A stretch of DNA of 64,000 bases. Source: Desulfuromonadaceae bacterium (GTDB taxonomy: Bacteria > Desulfobacterota > Desulfuromonadia > Geobacterales > Pseudopelobacteraceae). Shown here piece by piece: positions 36,404 to 44,885 of the stretch. The translations under genes and the position numbers were made by a program. Location: contig JAQUHA010000011.1 of assembly GCA_028683855.1 (NCBI GenBank), forward strand, positions 1 to 64,000. The letters run 5' to 3'. The number at the start of each line of letters is the position of its first letter. Within the stretch, counting starts at the first letter, position 1. The notes beneath the pieces are model-generated. The model saw only the letters and a list, made by a program, of their open reading frames with translations, was not told the origin of the DNA and did not search any database.

Positions 36404-38107
36404 ATTAAAGAAGTATTCGGTAATCTTGCAGGTTTGAAATCCAGTCAGATCCAGTCACTGGAGCGTCTGTATCGCAGACGAGTTCCGGTGGCTGAATTCT
36501 GCTCTGTAGAGCTTGCCTCCCGCCTTGTAGAGATCTCATATGAGATGCGCCGACAGATCGGCATACTTGTCAGCCGCTCCGGTATGGTCGAATATGTAAT
36601 TGTTGGTGACGAAAAAGGGCTGATTATCCCCGAACTGCGTGATTATCCGCTTGGCAAGCGCCCACTGCGCAGTTTGCGTTTGATTCATACCCATCTGAAA
36701 AATGAACCAGTTTCTGAAGATGATCTGACCGACCTCTCCCTACTCCGCCTCGACATGCTGGCTGCCCTGTTTCTCTCTCCGGGAAAAACTCAGATTCAGG
36801 CGCAAATTGCCTGGATTTCTCCTGATGAACGGGCTGGAGTCACCACTCTTGACCCTGTTCTCCCTCTTGAACGCATTGATATTGACTGTGTTCATTCAAT
36901 TCCGGAACTTGAAGCTGACTTGGAGAAAGCAAATCGTACGGCATCCAGAGCGAAGAATATTCTTGAGAGAGCGATACTGATTTCGGTTACTACATCGGGA
37001 ACGCGTCAGGAGGCGGAGGATTCGATAGCTGAGCTTCGTGAACTGGCACGTACTGCACAGGTTGAGGCGTTGGACGAATTCATTCAACGCCCGAAAAGGC
37101 TCAATCCGCGTACTCTCATGGGTGAGGGGATGATGCGGGATGTGGTCATAAGGGCAATGCAGCGCGGGGCAAGCATGCTGATTTTTGATCAGGAGCTCTC
37201 TCCGGCGCAGATACGCTCAATCTCTACAATGACGGAACTCAAGGTTATAGATCGCAGTCAGCTGATTCTGGATATCTTTGCGAGACGGGCAAAGACTCTG
37301 GACGGAAAGGTACAGGTTGAACTGGCGCAGTTGAAATACCTGCTGCCCCGGCTTACTGGCCGTGGCGTGCAGATGTCCCGTTTGATGGGTGGTATTGGCG
37401 GCAGGGGGCCGGGTGAAACCAAGCTTGAAACCGACCGTCGGCGCATCAGAGACCGGATTGCAAGCCTAGAGCGGGAACTCAAAGAAATTTCCCAAGGGCG
37501 TGACCAGCGAAGAAAACAGCGGGTGAAGGCCGGAGTGCCGATCATCTCGATTGTCGGTTATACCAATGCCGGAAAGTCTACCCTGTTGAACGCTCTCACC
37601 CAAAGTGATGTTTTTACTGAAGATCTTCTCTTTGCCACCCTTGATACCTCCACCCGCCGTCTCCGTTTTCCCCGCGAGCGGGAGGTGATTATTACCGATA
37701 CGGTCGGATTCATCCGCTCCCTGCCTAAATCTCTCCTTGGCGCATTCAAGGCGACACTTGAGGAGATGAGTGATGCGGATCTTCTGCTGCATGTGGTGGA
37801 TTCCTCGCACCCCCGTTTTGAGGATCAGATCACCCAGGTGCGCACAATTCTCTCTGAACTTGGTCTGGGGGATAAGCCGGAACTGCTGGTTTACAACAAA
37901 TCGGATCTGTTGGATGAGGTCAAAAAGAGAGATCTGGTGGCGTTCCTGAAAGTACGGCAGTCGGCAAGAACGAAAAACAGCGTCACTGTCTCAGCCCGAA
38001 ACCGGAAGAGCCTGATGCCGCTGCTTGATGAACTGCAACGGCGCTTCTGGGTTGAAGATATCGTTGATGGCGCAGAGAACGACCCCTCGGGCGGAGCCGT
38101 TCTTTAG
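36404..38107 (+). CDS. hflX: GTPase HflX (possible ATT start)
   Basis: HflX is a ribosome-splitting GTPase active after heat or antibiotic stress. Seen: N-terminal HflX domain, a glycine-rich linker GGIGGRGPGETKLETDRRRI, G1 GYTNAGKSTLLN, switch TLDTSTRRL, G3 DTVGF and G4 NKSD. The first conventional start is TTG 36434, but the frame stays open back to the fabI stop and the residues from 36404 (KEVFGNLAG then LKSSQ) look like the conserved HflX N-terminus. The only candidate there is ATT 36404, seven bases after GGAG (36393-36396). From ATT the protein is 567 residues; from TTG, 557. The gene is certain, the start is inference. Confidence 0.9.
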   Translation: MKEVFGNLAGLKSSQIQSLERLYRRRVPVAEFCSVELASRLVEISYEMRRQIGILVSRSGMVEYVIVGDEKGLIIPELRDYPLGKRPLRSLRLIHTHLKNEPVSEDDLTDLSLLRLDMLAALFLSPGKTQIQAQIAWISPDERAGVTTLDPVLPLERIDIDCVHSIPELEADLEKANRTASRAKNILERAILISVTTSGTRQEAEDSIAELRELARTAQVEALDEFIQRPKRLNPRTLMGEGMMRDVVIRAMQRGASMLIFDQELSPAQIRSISTMTELKVIDRSQLILDIFARRAKTLDGKVQVELAQLKYLLPRLTGRGVQMSRLMGGIGGRGPGETKLETDRRRIRDRIASLERELKEISQGRDQRRKQRVKAGVPIISIVGYTNAGKSTLLNALTQSDVFTEDLLFATLDTSTRRLRFPREREVIITDTVGFIRSLPKSLLGAFKATLEEMSDADLLLHVVDSSHPRFEDQITQVRTILSELGLGDKPELLVYNKSDLLDEVKKRDLVAFLKVRQSARTKNSVTVSARNRKSLMPLLDELQRRFWVEDIVDGAENDPSGGAVL

Positions 38108-38116
38108 AAGCTCCAG

Positions 38117-38791
38117 TCATGCATATTTGAGCGGATCTATCAGGCCAGACTCTTCAAACCCCTTCAATCTCAAACGGCATGAATCGCACTCCCCGCAGGA
38201 AAGTCCGTCCTCAGTTGGATCGTAGCATGAGTGTGTCAGGCTGTAATCCACGCCAAGCTCAGTTCCACGTCTGATTATATCTGCCTTGGTCATGTCAAGC
38301 AGAGGCGCATGAATCTTGAAAGGGGAAATCCCTTCTACTCCCGCTTTAGTTGCAAGATTGGCCATTTTTTCATAGGCATTGATATACTCCGGGCGACAGT
38401 CAGGGTATCCGGAATAGTCCAGAGCGTTTACGCCGATATAGATATCCGATGCCCCGAGAACTTCTGCCCAGCCGAGCGCAAAGGAGAGAAAGATGGTGTT
38501 TCTGGCTGGCACATATGTAACCGGAATCTCATTCGCCACACCCCCTTTCGGGACATCGATATCTGCCGTCAGAGCGCTGCCACCCATTAGCCGGAGATCA
38601 AATTCAACTACCAGATGTTCCGCTGCTCCGATCCGCTTTGCATTCTGACGAGCAATACTCAGTTCAATACTGTGTCGCTGGCCGTATGAAAAACTTATCG
38701 CGTACGGCAGGAAGCCGTCAGCCTTTGCAATTGCCATGCATGTCGTTGAATCCAGTCCGCTGCTGTATAGAACTACCGCTTTCTTCTGCAT
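38117..38791 (-). CDS. queC: 7-cyano-7-deazaguanine synthase QueC
   Basis: 224 residues, normal length. It makes preQ0 from 7-carboxy-7-deazaguanine and ammonia with ATP, in queuosine synthesis. PP-loop [14 protein letters not shown], the [18 protein letters not shown] block and the C-terminal zinc cysteines ([18 protein letters not shown]) are all present. The other queuosine genes are not in the window. Transcribed toward hflX with a nine-base gap between stops. Confidence 0.95.
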   Translation of the reverse strand: MQKKAVVLYSSGLDSTTCMAIAKADGFLPYAISFSYGQRHSIELSIARQNAKRIGAAEHLVVEFDLRLMGGSALTADIDVPKGGVANEIPVTYVPARNTIFLSFALGWAEVLGASDIYIGVNALDYSGYPDCRPEYINAYEKMANLATKAGVEGISPFKIHAPLLDMTKADIIRRGTELGVDYSLTHSCYDPTEDGLSCGECDSCRLRLKGFEESGLIDPLKYA

Positions 38792-38921
38792 GTCTGTTGA
38801 TCTCCCGTTTTTCCAATCTAAACAATGAATTGCAATTTTAGCCGCAGTGAGTACAATAAGTCCACTTTTCTGATGAAAGCCGTACTGTAAAAATAATTTT
38901 TCTCTCTGATAACGAGGATCT

Positions 38922-39209
38922 ATGCGACTGAAAGATGAACAGATAAGAGGTTTGGCAGAAAAGGTTTACAACGACCTTCTTGCAGAGAGCTTAATTACGC
39001 CAAGAGGTGAACGCGCAGCAGTTGTAAGCGGTATTGCAGCTACAATAGCTGGAAATTTTGCGGCAGAGCATAAATTGGAGAGAGATTCAGAAAAACTCCT
39101 TGATGAAACTCTTGCCGGCCTTGGGCGTGGAGCTGCCGATATAGATCGTCGCCGAATGCTGCAGATGATTAAAACCAAACTTGCCAAGGAGCGCAAGATA
39201 GTTCTGTGA
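38922..39209 (+). CDS. DUF507 protein (first of tandem pair)
   Basis: 95 residues, helical: [20 protein letters not shown] at the start and [19 protein letters not shown] at the end, the pattern of DUF507. Function unknown. ATG after AACGAGGA (38911-38918). Followed after 10 bases by a second DUF507 gene and then a lipoprotein overlapping it, so likely one three-gene unit. Confidence 0.82.
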   Translation: MRLKDEQIRGLAEKVYNDLLAESLITPRGERAAVVSGIAATIAGNFAAEHKLERDSEKLLDETLAGLGRGAADIDRRRMLQMIKTKLAKERKIVL

Positions 39210-39219
39210 GGTTCTGAAT

Positions 39220-39480
39220 ATGTCGTTATCTGAAGACCGTATTTCAACAATGGCGCATGAAATATTGAAAAGTATCTGGAGAGATGATCTGGCGGATATC
39301 TCGGATGACAGCCGCGCGCTCAGAACAGTGAAACAGTCTCTTGAAGCTGTTTTTGGTTCGCTGGACGAAATTGAAGCGGCTGTAAACGCAAAGCTTCGCA
39401 ACAAGGCTCCCGGCAGCCGGGACTACGACGTTCTCTATCAGAAGTTCTATCATGATGAGATGGTACGGAGAGGTTTGTGA
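39220..39480 (+). CDS. DUF507 protein (second of tandem pair)
   Basis: 86 residues. Start LSEDRISTMAHEILKSIW and a C-terminal RDYDVLYQKFYHDEMVRRGL match the DUF507 type and pair with the previous gene. The two are similar in layout but not near-identical, so an old duplication. The stop overlaps the lipoprotein start by four bases. Confidence 0.8.
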   Translation: MSLSEDRISTMAHEILKSIWRDDLADISDDSRALRTVKQSLEAVFGSLDEIEAAVNAKLRNKAPGSRDYDVLYQKFYHDEMVRRGL

Positions 39481-40010
39481 TATTCAGAAAGTTTCTGCTC
39501 CTCCTTCCGCTGATTTTTCTTCTCTCTGGCTGTACGCCCGGTGTGGTTGTGAAAGATTTCAGTACTATCGACCCGAATATTGAGCGGGAGTCGCTCTATA
39601 TTGTCCCGTTCGACGCTACACTGGTCCCGGCAGATTTTGGTGAACCTATCTTCAATCAGTTTGTGGATATCCTGAACGCCCGTCGTAAATTCACCAAAGT
39701 CCGTCGTTTTGCCATTCTTAAAGAGGAGCTTAAAGATGTTGAACCAGCCTGGCTTATAAATCAGACCTACATTTCCGGTGATATATGGGGGTATGTGCAG
39801 ACGTCCGGATGCTGTTCAACCGACCTGAAGGTAAAAGCGAGGATTTATCTGTATGAAGCTGGTAAAAGCACCCCCTCTTTTGAAGTTTCTGTGCCGGTTG
39901 AACACTATTTTGACCATGATCGCTCTGACATAACCAAGGCTAAAGCTGATCTTGGTAAAAAGCTGGCTCTAGATCTTGCTGAAGCTGTAATAAGAAAATT
40001 TACACCATAA
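39477..40010 (+). CDS. Lipoprotein, unknown function, 177 aa
   Basis: 177 residues from GTG 39477 with GGAGAGG (39467-39473) upstream. Signal FRKFLLLLPLIFLLSG then Cys gives a clear lipobox LLSGC. The mature part is mixed alpha/beta with a repeated-strand look (YIVPFDATLVPADFGEP, CSTDLKVKARIYLYEAGK). Probably an outer membrane or periplasmic lipoprotein. Overlap with the DUF507 gene (GTGA) implies coupling. Confidence 0.75.
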   Translation: MIFRKFLLLLPLIFLLSGCTPGVVVKDFSTIDPNIERESLYIVPFDATLVPADFGEPIFNQFVDILNARRKFTKVRRFAILKEELKDVEPAWLINQTYISGDIWGYVQTSGCCSTDLKVKARIYLYEAGKSTPSFEVSVPVEHYFDHDRSDITKAKADLGKKLALDLAEAVIRKFTP

Positions 40011-40036
40011 TTTTGAAAGATTTCTGCAAATCCATC

Positions 40037-40067
40037 ACGGCTATAAGCATTATGCTTATAGCCGTTT
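40037..40067 (+). terminator. Hairpin after the DUF507-lipoprotein unit
   Basis: ACGGCTATAAGC (40037-40048) and GCTTATAGCCGT (40054-40065) are perfect complements around a five-base loop, followed by TT only. It lies 27 bases past the stop; the weak T-tract lowers certainty. Confidence 0.6.
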
Positions 40068-40085
40068 GAACAAAAGGCGCTCTGC

Positions 40086-42176
40086 ATGAGACTATATATA
40101 AAATCGGGTTTCTACATTCTCATTATATGTTCTATTCTCGCAGCAACTCTCTCACCTTCTATGGCAGATGAATTTCTTGACCTTGCCGCTGAGCAGTATC
40201 GGGCAAGGGATTATGCTGCAGCCTATAAGCTGGCTGAGAAGTCCACTGACACTGCACGGCGTAGTTTCCTTCTTGGAGTAACAGCACTTCGTCTTGAAAA
40301 ATTTGAAGAATCAGCCAGATTTCTTGATGAAGCGAGAAAGAAACAGCCGCTTATTGCCGACTATGCAACATTCTTTCAGGCAGAGGCTTTGCTTGGCTTG
40401 AAAGATTACGCTTTGGCATCTGCAAAAGCTTTTTTAGTCGTATCAGAGTTTCCGGCATCCAGGTTAGTGCGGCGTTCAGAAAAACTGCAGGCAGATATCA
40501 AGTATGAATCTTCCGACTACAAAGCAGCGCTCAAGTCTTATAGGGCTTTTGTTGCAAAATACTCTTCCGGTGGAGATTCAATTGAAGCAAATTACAAATC
40601 TGCACGTTGTCTGGAAGAGTTAGCTGATGTTTCCGGCGCCTTAAATATATATCGAAGCATCTGGCTTGAGACTCCGGCATCACCACTCGCTCCAAAAGCT
40701 AAAGAGCGGATGAAACTTATTGAGATGTCAGGTGTTAAAATACCCCCCTACACTCCTGAAGAGCTTTTAAAAAGGGTCGGGTTGCTTCAGGGGGTGAAAC
40801 GATACAGCGACTCTCTTAAAACTCTCGAGATGCTCCACGGGGTGGCAGTTTCTGGAAATACAGCTGACAGGCTTAACATTCTTACAGGTATTGCCCAGTA
40901 TCGACAGAGAAAATACTCCTTGTCAGAAACACAGTTTATCAAGGCAGCTAAAAGCTCATATCCAGAAGTACATTCTGAAGCGGTCTTCTGGCTGGCTAAA
41001 TCACGTGACCGCCAAAACCTTAAAGAGGAGGCTCTGGCGATGTATTTGCAAATTGCCGGGGATAAAAAACATAAATATGCCTGCGAAGCACTTGAAGAAG
41101 CAGCTTCTGTAAAGAGAGGTTTTGGGCAGTTTTCCGACGCAGCACAACTCTTTGAAGAGGCGACAAAGCTAACTTCTGAATCAAAAACTAAGGCAAGGCT
41201 GGCATGGGGTTCAGGCTGGTGCCGTTATCTGGCAGGTGATTATAAAGGCTCAGTTAAGCAGTTCAGTACTCTGCTCTCAGATGAAAAATACAGAGAGAAA
41301 GCTTTGTACTGGAGTGGAAGAGGGGTAGAAAAAAGTGGCAGTGCCGCGTCTGCTGATTCATACTTTAATACTCTTCTGAACGAATTCCCTAGTGGGTTTT
41401 ATGCAACCTGGTATCGTGAACATAAGGGGTTGGAGGATCTCAGGGCGTCACTTGGCAATCGAAATGCGCTTACAGAGATACCGTTAGTGGCAGGTTTTGA
41501 TAAACCGAGACTTCTGGCTTCACTCGGTTTGCGGGAAGATGCACGCATGGAAATGACCGAAATCCGCAGAAAAAACATAGAAAATAAAAAACAACTTCCC
41601 GCCGTTGCAAGAGTTTATCTCGAAATGCAGGATTATGGAATGGCTATCTATATGTTTGTAAAAAATATGACTGTTGCCTGGACAAAAAGCGAACTGCCAC
41701 TCTGGACTCTTGGATACCCCCGGGTCTACTCAGAACTTATTACCAGCAACGCGGCTCTTAACGGACTTTCAGAAGGGTTTGTTTATGCGCTTATTCGCGC
41801 GGAGAGCGGTTTTTCTCCGGCTGTCAAATCCGGAGCAGGGGCTATTGGTCTTATGCAAATGATGCCTGCAACTGCAAAACTCACCGCTCGTGAGAAGGGG
41901 GCATTCAATTCACAACGGTTAGTGGTGCCGGAATACAATATCAAGTTGGGTACAAAGCATCTTGCCGACCTTAAGAAAGAGTACAAAGGGGATGCTGTTT
42001 TGATGGCGGCAGCCTACAATGCAGGAGCGGGTGCTGTAAAGCGTTGGCAGAAGAGTATGGGAGGTCTCGAAAAAGATGAATTTATTGAGAGTATTCCCTA
42101 TGGAGAAACACGAGAATATGTGAAGAAAGTTTACGCTTCGGCAGCTACGTATCGGCGGTTGTACGGGATGAAGTAA
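40086..42176 (+). CDS. Soluble-type lytic transglycosylase (Slt-like)
   Basis: 696 residues. Signal peptide (about 1-27), a long helical superhelix of TPR-like repeats (about 30-540), and a C-terminal SLT domain. The catalytic glutamate is Glu573 in ALIRAESGFSP, followed by GAIGLMQMMPATA, YNIKLGTKHL and AAYNAGAGAVKRW, the standard motif set. The enzyme cuts peptidoglycan to 1,6-anhydro ends in the periplasm. Layout matches Slt70-type proteins of Geobacter relatives. ATG 40086 is the first codon of the signal peptide. Confidence 0.92.
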   Translation: MRLYIKSGFYILIICSILAATLSPSMADEFLDLAAEQYRARDYAAAYKLAEKSTDTARRSFLLGVTALRLEKFEESARFLDEARKKQPLIADYATFFQAEALLGLKDYALASAKAFLVVSEFPASRLVRRSEKLQADIKYESSDYKAALKSYRAFVAKYSSGGDSIEANYKSARCLEELADVSGALNIYRSIWLETPASPLAPKAKERMKLIEMSGVKIPPYTPEELLKRVGLLQGVKRYSDSLKTLEMLHGVAVSGNTADRLNILTGIAQYRQRKYSLSETQFIKAAKSSYPEVHSEAVFWLAKSRDRQNLKEEALAMYLQIAGDKKHKYACEALEEAASVKRGFGQFSDAAQLFEEATKLTSESKTKARLAWGSGWCRYLAGDYKGSVKQFSTLLSDEKYREKALYWSGRGVEKSGSAASADSYFNTLLNEFPSGFYATWYREHKGLEDLRASLGNRNALTEIPLVAGFDKPRLLASLGLREDARMEMTEIRRKNIENKKQLPAVARVYLEMQDYGMAIYMFVKNMTVAWTKSELPLWTLGYPRVYSELITSNAALNGLSEGFVYALIRAESGFSPAVKSGAGAIGLMQMMPATAKLTAREKGAFNSQRLVVPEYNIKLGTKHLADLKKEYKGDAVLMAAAYNAGAGAVKRWQKSMGGLEKDEFIESIPYGETREYVKKVYASAATYRRLYGMK

Positions 42177-42242
42177 ATTCGCTTTACTCTGTTTTTGTTT
42201 TGCCCGAGTTAGTCAACTTGTTGAACGACAAAAGGAGATGAT

Positions 42243-43190
42243 ATGAAATTCGCGTGTCCTGAATGCAATTTGGGTGGTGAAATTGAAGATTCTAAAATAC
42301 CGGAGGGTGGTGCATGGGGCACTTGCCCCAAATGTAAAACAAGATTTAATGTAAAAAGGGAACTGCCAAATGTGAATAAAAACACTCCTGCGGAATCAAC
42401 CACAAAAGCGAATACAAAAATCGACGCCAGCAACGAATCTAATAATAATGGATGGTTTGGCACATCAAATAGAGAACAATTACAAAGTGCTTTGAACTAT
42501 AGGCTTGTTCGAAAAACGCTTGAACTTGGTGGCCTCTTCCATATGTTTTTAGGTGCCATAATTACTTTAATCGGAATCATGGGAATTGCAGGTAATAGCC
42601 ATAACGTTGCAATACCGATTGTATTATCAGTTTTAGGCGTTATTTATATCGTAACAGGCGTTTGGTTTTTTTACTCACCATCCGTAAAAGGAATGCTCGT
42701 GAATGGCATTACCTTTGTACTACTTGGTATTTGTCTCATTCCATTTATCGGTCTATTTTTTATTCCAACACTTATAGGAGTGTCATTAATTGTGACAGGT
42801 TCACGAAGCTTTGAGCGGTATAAGAGATTGTCAAAGTTCCATTTTAAAAAACCATTAGAAGAGACTATTAATATGATTGATGAATATGTGAAGGCTATTG
42901 CCAAGGTAAAGGCTAAAGAGGAATCCGATTACATTAAATTCAAGACCACTACATTTGCATCACATCAGACATGGAAAGGTAAACTTTCCAAAAACGAAAT
43001 TTTTATCGCCGACAATTCTGGTCATGATGTCATATTTGCAACAAAAGATGAAATTGAGATCAATAAAATTCGTAAGTCATTGATAGGTAAAAACATTAAA
43101 GTATCGTTTAGAATACGCGATAGAAAGTTGACTGGTTCTATTGCCCCGGAATTCCTTAATAGATATGAAGGTTGGAAAAAAGTTGTTTGA
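42243..43190 (+). CDS. Zinc-ribbon membrane protein, 315 aa
   Basis: 315 residues. The N-terminus is an MJ0042/zinc-ribbon-type domain, with CPECNLGGEI and then CPKCKTRF. A polar linker leads to four hydrophobic segments between about 97 and 195, then a basic soluble C-terminal domain with repeated strands. AAGGAG at 42232-42237. Codon and base style is more AT-rich than slt before it, which suggests a different origin. It starts the accessory stretch that runs to the Hpt gene. Function unknown. Confidence 0.72.
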   Translation: MKFACPECNLGGEIEDSKIPEGGAWGTCPKCKTRFNVKRELPNVNKNTPAESTTKANTKIDASNESNNNGWFGTSNREQLQSALNYRLVRKTLELGGLFHMFLGAIITLIGIMGIAGNSHNVAIPIVLSVLGVIYIVTGVWFFYSPSVKGMLVNGITFVLLGICLIPFIGLFFIPTLIGVSLIVTGSRSFERYKRLSKFHFKKPLEETINMIDEYVKAIAKVKAKEESDYIKFKTTTFASHQTWKGKLSKNEIFIADNSGHDVIFATKDEIEINKIRKSLIGKNIKVSFRIRDRKLTGSIAPEFLNRYEGWKKVV

Positions 43191-43240
43191 GATGCTCAAG
43201 TTATCTGAGTGCTTTTAGTTTTTTACAATATGGAGGTGTC

Positions 43241-43573
43241 ATGCCTTATATGAGCGAAATAAATAAAGTAATTGGCGTAATAAATTGGTTTATATTCACG
43301 AAAACAATTTGTGCAATTGGCTTTTGGTTAAACTTTATTCTCATATTAATTTATAAATTTAATGATGTAGAATTGTTTTTTACATTGGGTCTATTCAGCG
43401 TGATTGTAGGCTTTTTTGCAGATCATATGATTAAGAAATATAGAGTAATTTTAAACCAATTTGATGACAAACAAAACAATGCGGTGGAATCTACTGTAAA
43501 GAAATGTTTTTATTGTGCGGAAATCATTAAAGTCGAAGCAAAGATTTGCCGTTTCTGTGGACGGACGGTCTAA
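43241..43573 (+). CDS. Membrane protein with C-terminal zinc ribbon, 110 aa
   Basis: 110 residues from ATG 43241 (GGAGG at 43232-43236; the in-frame ATG 43172 lies inside the previous gene). Two hydrophobic segments (about 13-40 and 47-65), then a cytoplasmic tail ending in CFYCAEIIKVEAKICRFCGR, a two-CxxC zinc ribbon. AT-rich like the gene before it, and probably in the same operon. Function unknown. Confidence 0.72.
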   Translation: MPYMSEINKVIGVINWFIFTKTICAIGFWLNFILILIYKFNDVELFFTLGLFSVIVGFFADHMIKKYRVILNQFDDKQNNAVESTVKKCFYCAEIIKVEAKICRFCGRTV

Positions 43574-43616
43574 ATTTATTATTATCTTTGCTAATTAAAG
43601 CAGCCAAAGGTTTTTT

Positions 43617-43682
43617 ATGAACAAACATATAACTGTGATCACAATTTTTTCGATTCTTGTTGCGACTGTTTCTAGGATCTAA
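43617..43682 (+). pseudogene. Signal-peptide ORF fragment cut by the transposase element
   Basis: ATG 43617, six bases after AAAGG, opens a 21-residue frame MNKHITVITIFSILVATVSR that looks like an N-terminal signal or anchor. It stops at TAA 43680-43682, which lies at the left 12-bp end of the RAYT element (43681). The rest of the gene was not found on the other side. Inference: a secreted or membrane protein gene truncated by the element. Confidence 0.45.
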
Positions 43683-44738
43683 GGGGACGTAGTTGATTGT
43701 GTTGACTTGCTTCTGATTTCTCACTAATATCCATCTATGCCAAGAACAGCTCGGATCGACATTCCTGGTCTTCTCCATCACGTGATAGTTCGCGGCATTA
43801 ACCGCGCTGACATCTTTTTAGGCGAAGACGACAAGGCCTTGTTTACAGAGAGGCTGGCGAAACTGCTGGTAACGACTGACACCGACTGCCTTGCCTGGTC
43901 TCTCATGACCAATCATTTCCATCTTCTTCTCCGACCGCGAACAACAAAACTAGCTGTCCTGATGCGTCGTCTGCTGACCGGTTATGCTGTTGTCTTCAAC
44001 CTGCGTCACCATCGGAGCGGTCACCTTTTCCAAAACAGGTACAAATCGATTGTCTGCCAGGAAGATGCTTACCTTCTCGAACTGGTGCGCTATATTCACC
44101 TGAACCCCTTACGTGCCGGACTGGTTGACTCGCTGGACGATCTTGACACCTACGCATGGAGCGGCCATGCCGTAAACATGGGTAATTCCAGTCTTGATGG
44201 CCAACAGAGCGACGAAATACTGGAAATGTTTGCCAGAAAAAAGCAGATTGCCAGGCAGAAGTATCGCCGATTTATCGCCTATGGCTTTGCAATGGGTAAA
44301 AGGAACGAACTGGTCGGGGGCGGACTGCGCCGTTCCAGAAAACTTGACGGTGCAGAAGGCTTTGAAGCCTATGACGAACGAATACTCGGTAGTGGTGACT
44401 TTGTAGAGCAGCTTTGGCAAGAGACCGGAGATCTAGAAGCGCCGGAGTCAGCCATGCCGCTTCCGGAACTTGCGAGGGAGATAACGAGGATATTTGACAT
44501 TGAACTGACTGCGTTGCTTCAGGGGAGCAGACGAAAAGAACTGATCGAAGCCAGAGGAGTTCTTTGCTTTATTGCGACAAGAAAGATTGGGATGAGTGGC
44601 GTCGTTGTTGCGAAAACGCTCAATATCAGCCGGTCGGGAGTGCTGGTAGCAGCGAGAAGGGGTGAGGCAATCTACGCGAAATTTCCTGAGCTGCATAAAT
44701 TGGTCAGCACAAATCAACCAAATCACCTACGTCCCCTT
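43681..44738 (+). mobile_element. RAYT/IS200-like element with 12-bp inverted ends
   Basis: AAGGGGACGTAG at 43681-43692 is matched by its exact reverse complement at 44727-44738; the similarity continues inwards with gaps (GTTGATT / GGTTGATT, then GTTGAC / GCTGAC). The region between is filled by a Y1-type transposase gene. Such ends, next to REP-associated tyrosine transposase genes, are known from many proteobacteria. No other copy of the end sequence was noticed in this window. Confidence 0.75.
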
Positions 44739-44741
44739 TAG
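43737..44741 (+). CDS. REP-associated tyrosine transposase (RAYT, Y1_Tnp family)
   Basis: 334 residues. MPRTARIDIPGLLHHVIVRG at the start, the HUH-type metal motif NHFHLLL (His60, His62), GHLFQNRYKS and the VRYIHLNPLRAGLV helix (tyrosine nucleophile probably Tyr112 or Tyr119) define the RAYT branch of IS200/IS605 transposases. A DnaA-like C-terminal extension follows (FCFIATRKIGMSGV..., NISRSGVLVAARRGE), a helix-turn-helix. The last codons run through the right inverted end, and the stop lies one base beyond it. Confidence 0.9.
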   Translation: MPRTARIDIPGLLHHVIVRGINRADIFLGEDDKALFTERLAKLLVTTDTDCLAWSLMTNHFHLLLRPRTTKLAVLMRRLLTGYAVVFNLRHHRSGHLFQNRYKSIVCQEDAYLLELVRYIHLNPLRAGLVDSLDDLDTYAWSGHAVNMGNSSLDGQQSDEILEMFARKKQIARQKYRRFIAYGFAMGKRNELVGGGLRRSRKLDGAEGFEAYDERILGSGDFVEQLWQETGDLEAPESAMPLPELAREITRIFDIELTALLQGSRRKELIEARGVLCFIATRKIGMSGVVVAKTLNISRSGVLVAARRGEAIYAKFPELHKLVSTNQPNHLRPL

Positions 44742-44745
44742 TTCC

Positions 44746-44772
44746 CATCCAGAAGCACAATAGATCCGCTGA
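44746..44772. repeat. 27-bp copy of the Hpt gene 3' region (copy A)
   Basis: Begins four bases past the RAYT stop. Matches 45696-45722 in 26 of 27 positions in the same orientation; the only difference is C for T at base 22. On the minus strand it would read SGSIVLLD followed by GN and a stop. Confidence 0.8.
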
Positions 44773-44850
44773 AGGGAGGCTAGAAGGCTAGGGGGCATTC
44801 TATAGTTCATCTTTCAATTGAAAACTCTTTTTTCCCGGGCTTTTTTTATC

Positions 44851-44873
44851 TGGTATAGTGGTGGCAAATTTGC
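44851..44873 (+). promoter_or_regulatory. Extended -10 promoter and palindromic operator of the toxin-antitoxin pair
   Basis: TGGTATAGT (44851-44859) is an extended -10 element, followed by the perfect 10-base palindrome GCAAATTTGC (44864-44873) that ends 12 bases before the toxin ATG. RHH antitoxins often bind such palindromes to repress their own operon. By-eye prediction only. Confidence 0.35.
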
Positions 44874-44885
44874 TGCCATTTCAGC

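Noticed and set aside
38792-38921. preQ1 riboswitch before queC
   Set aside because: No conserved preQ1 aptamer pattern could be read on the minus strand upstream of the start.
44818-44859. TTGAAA with TATAGT as a normal promoter of the toxin
   Set aside because: The two are 30 bases apart. Only the extended -10 reading was kept.
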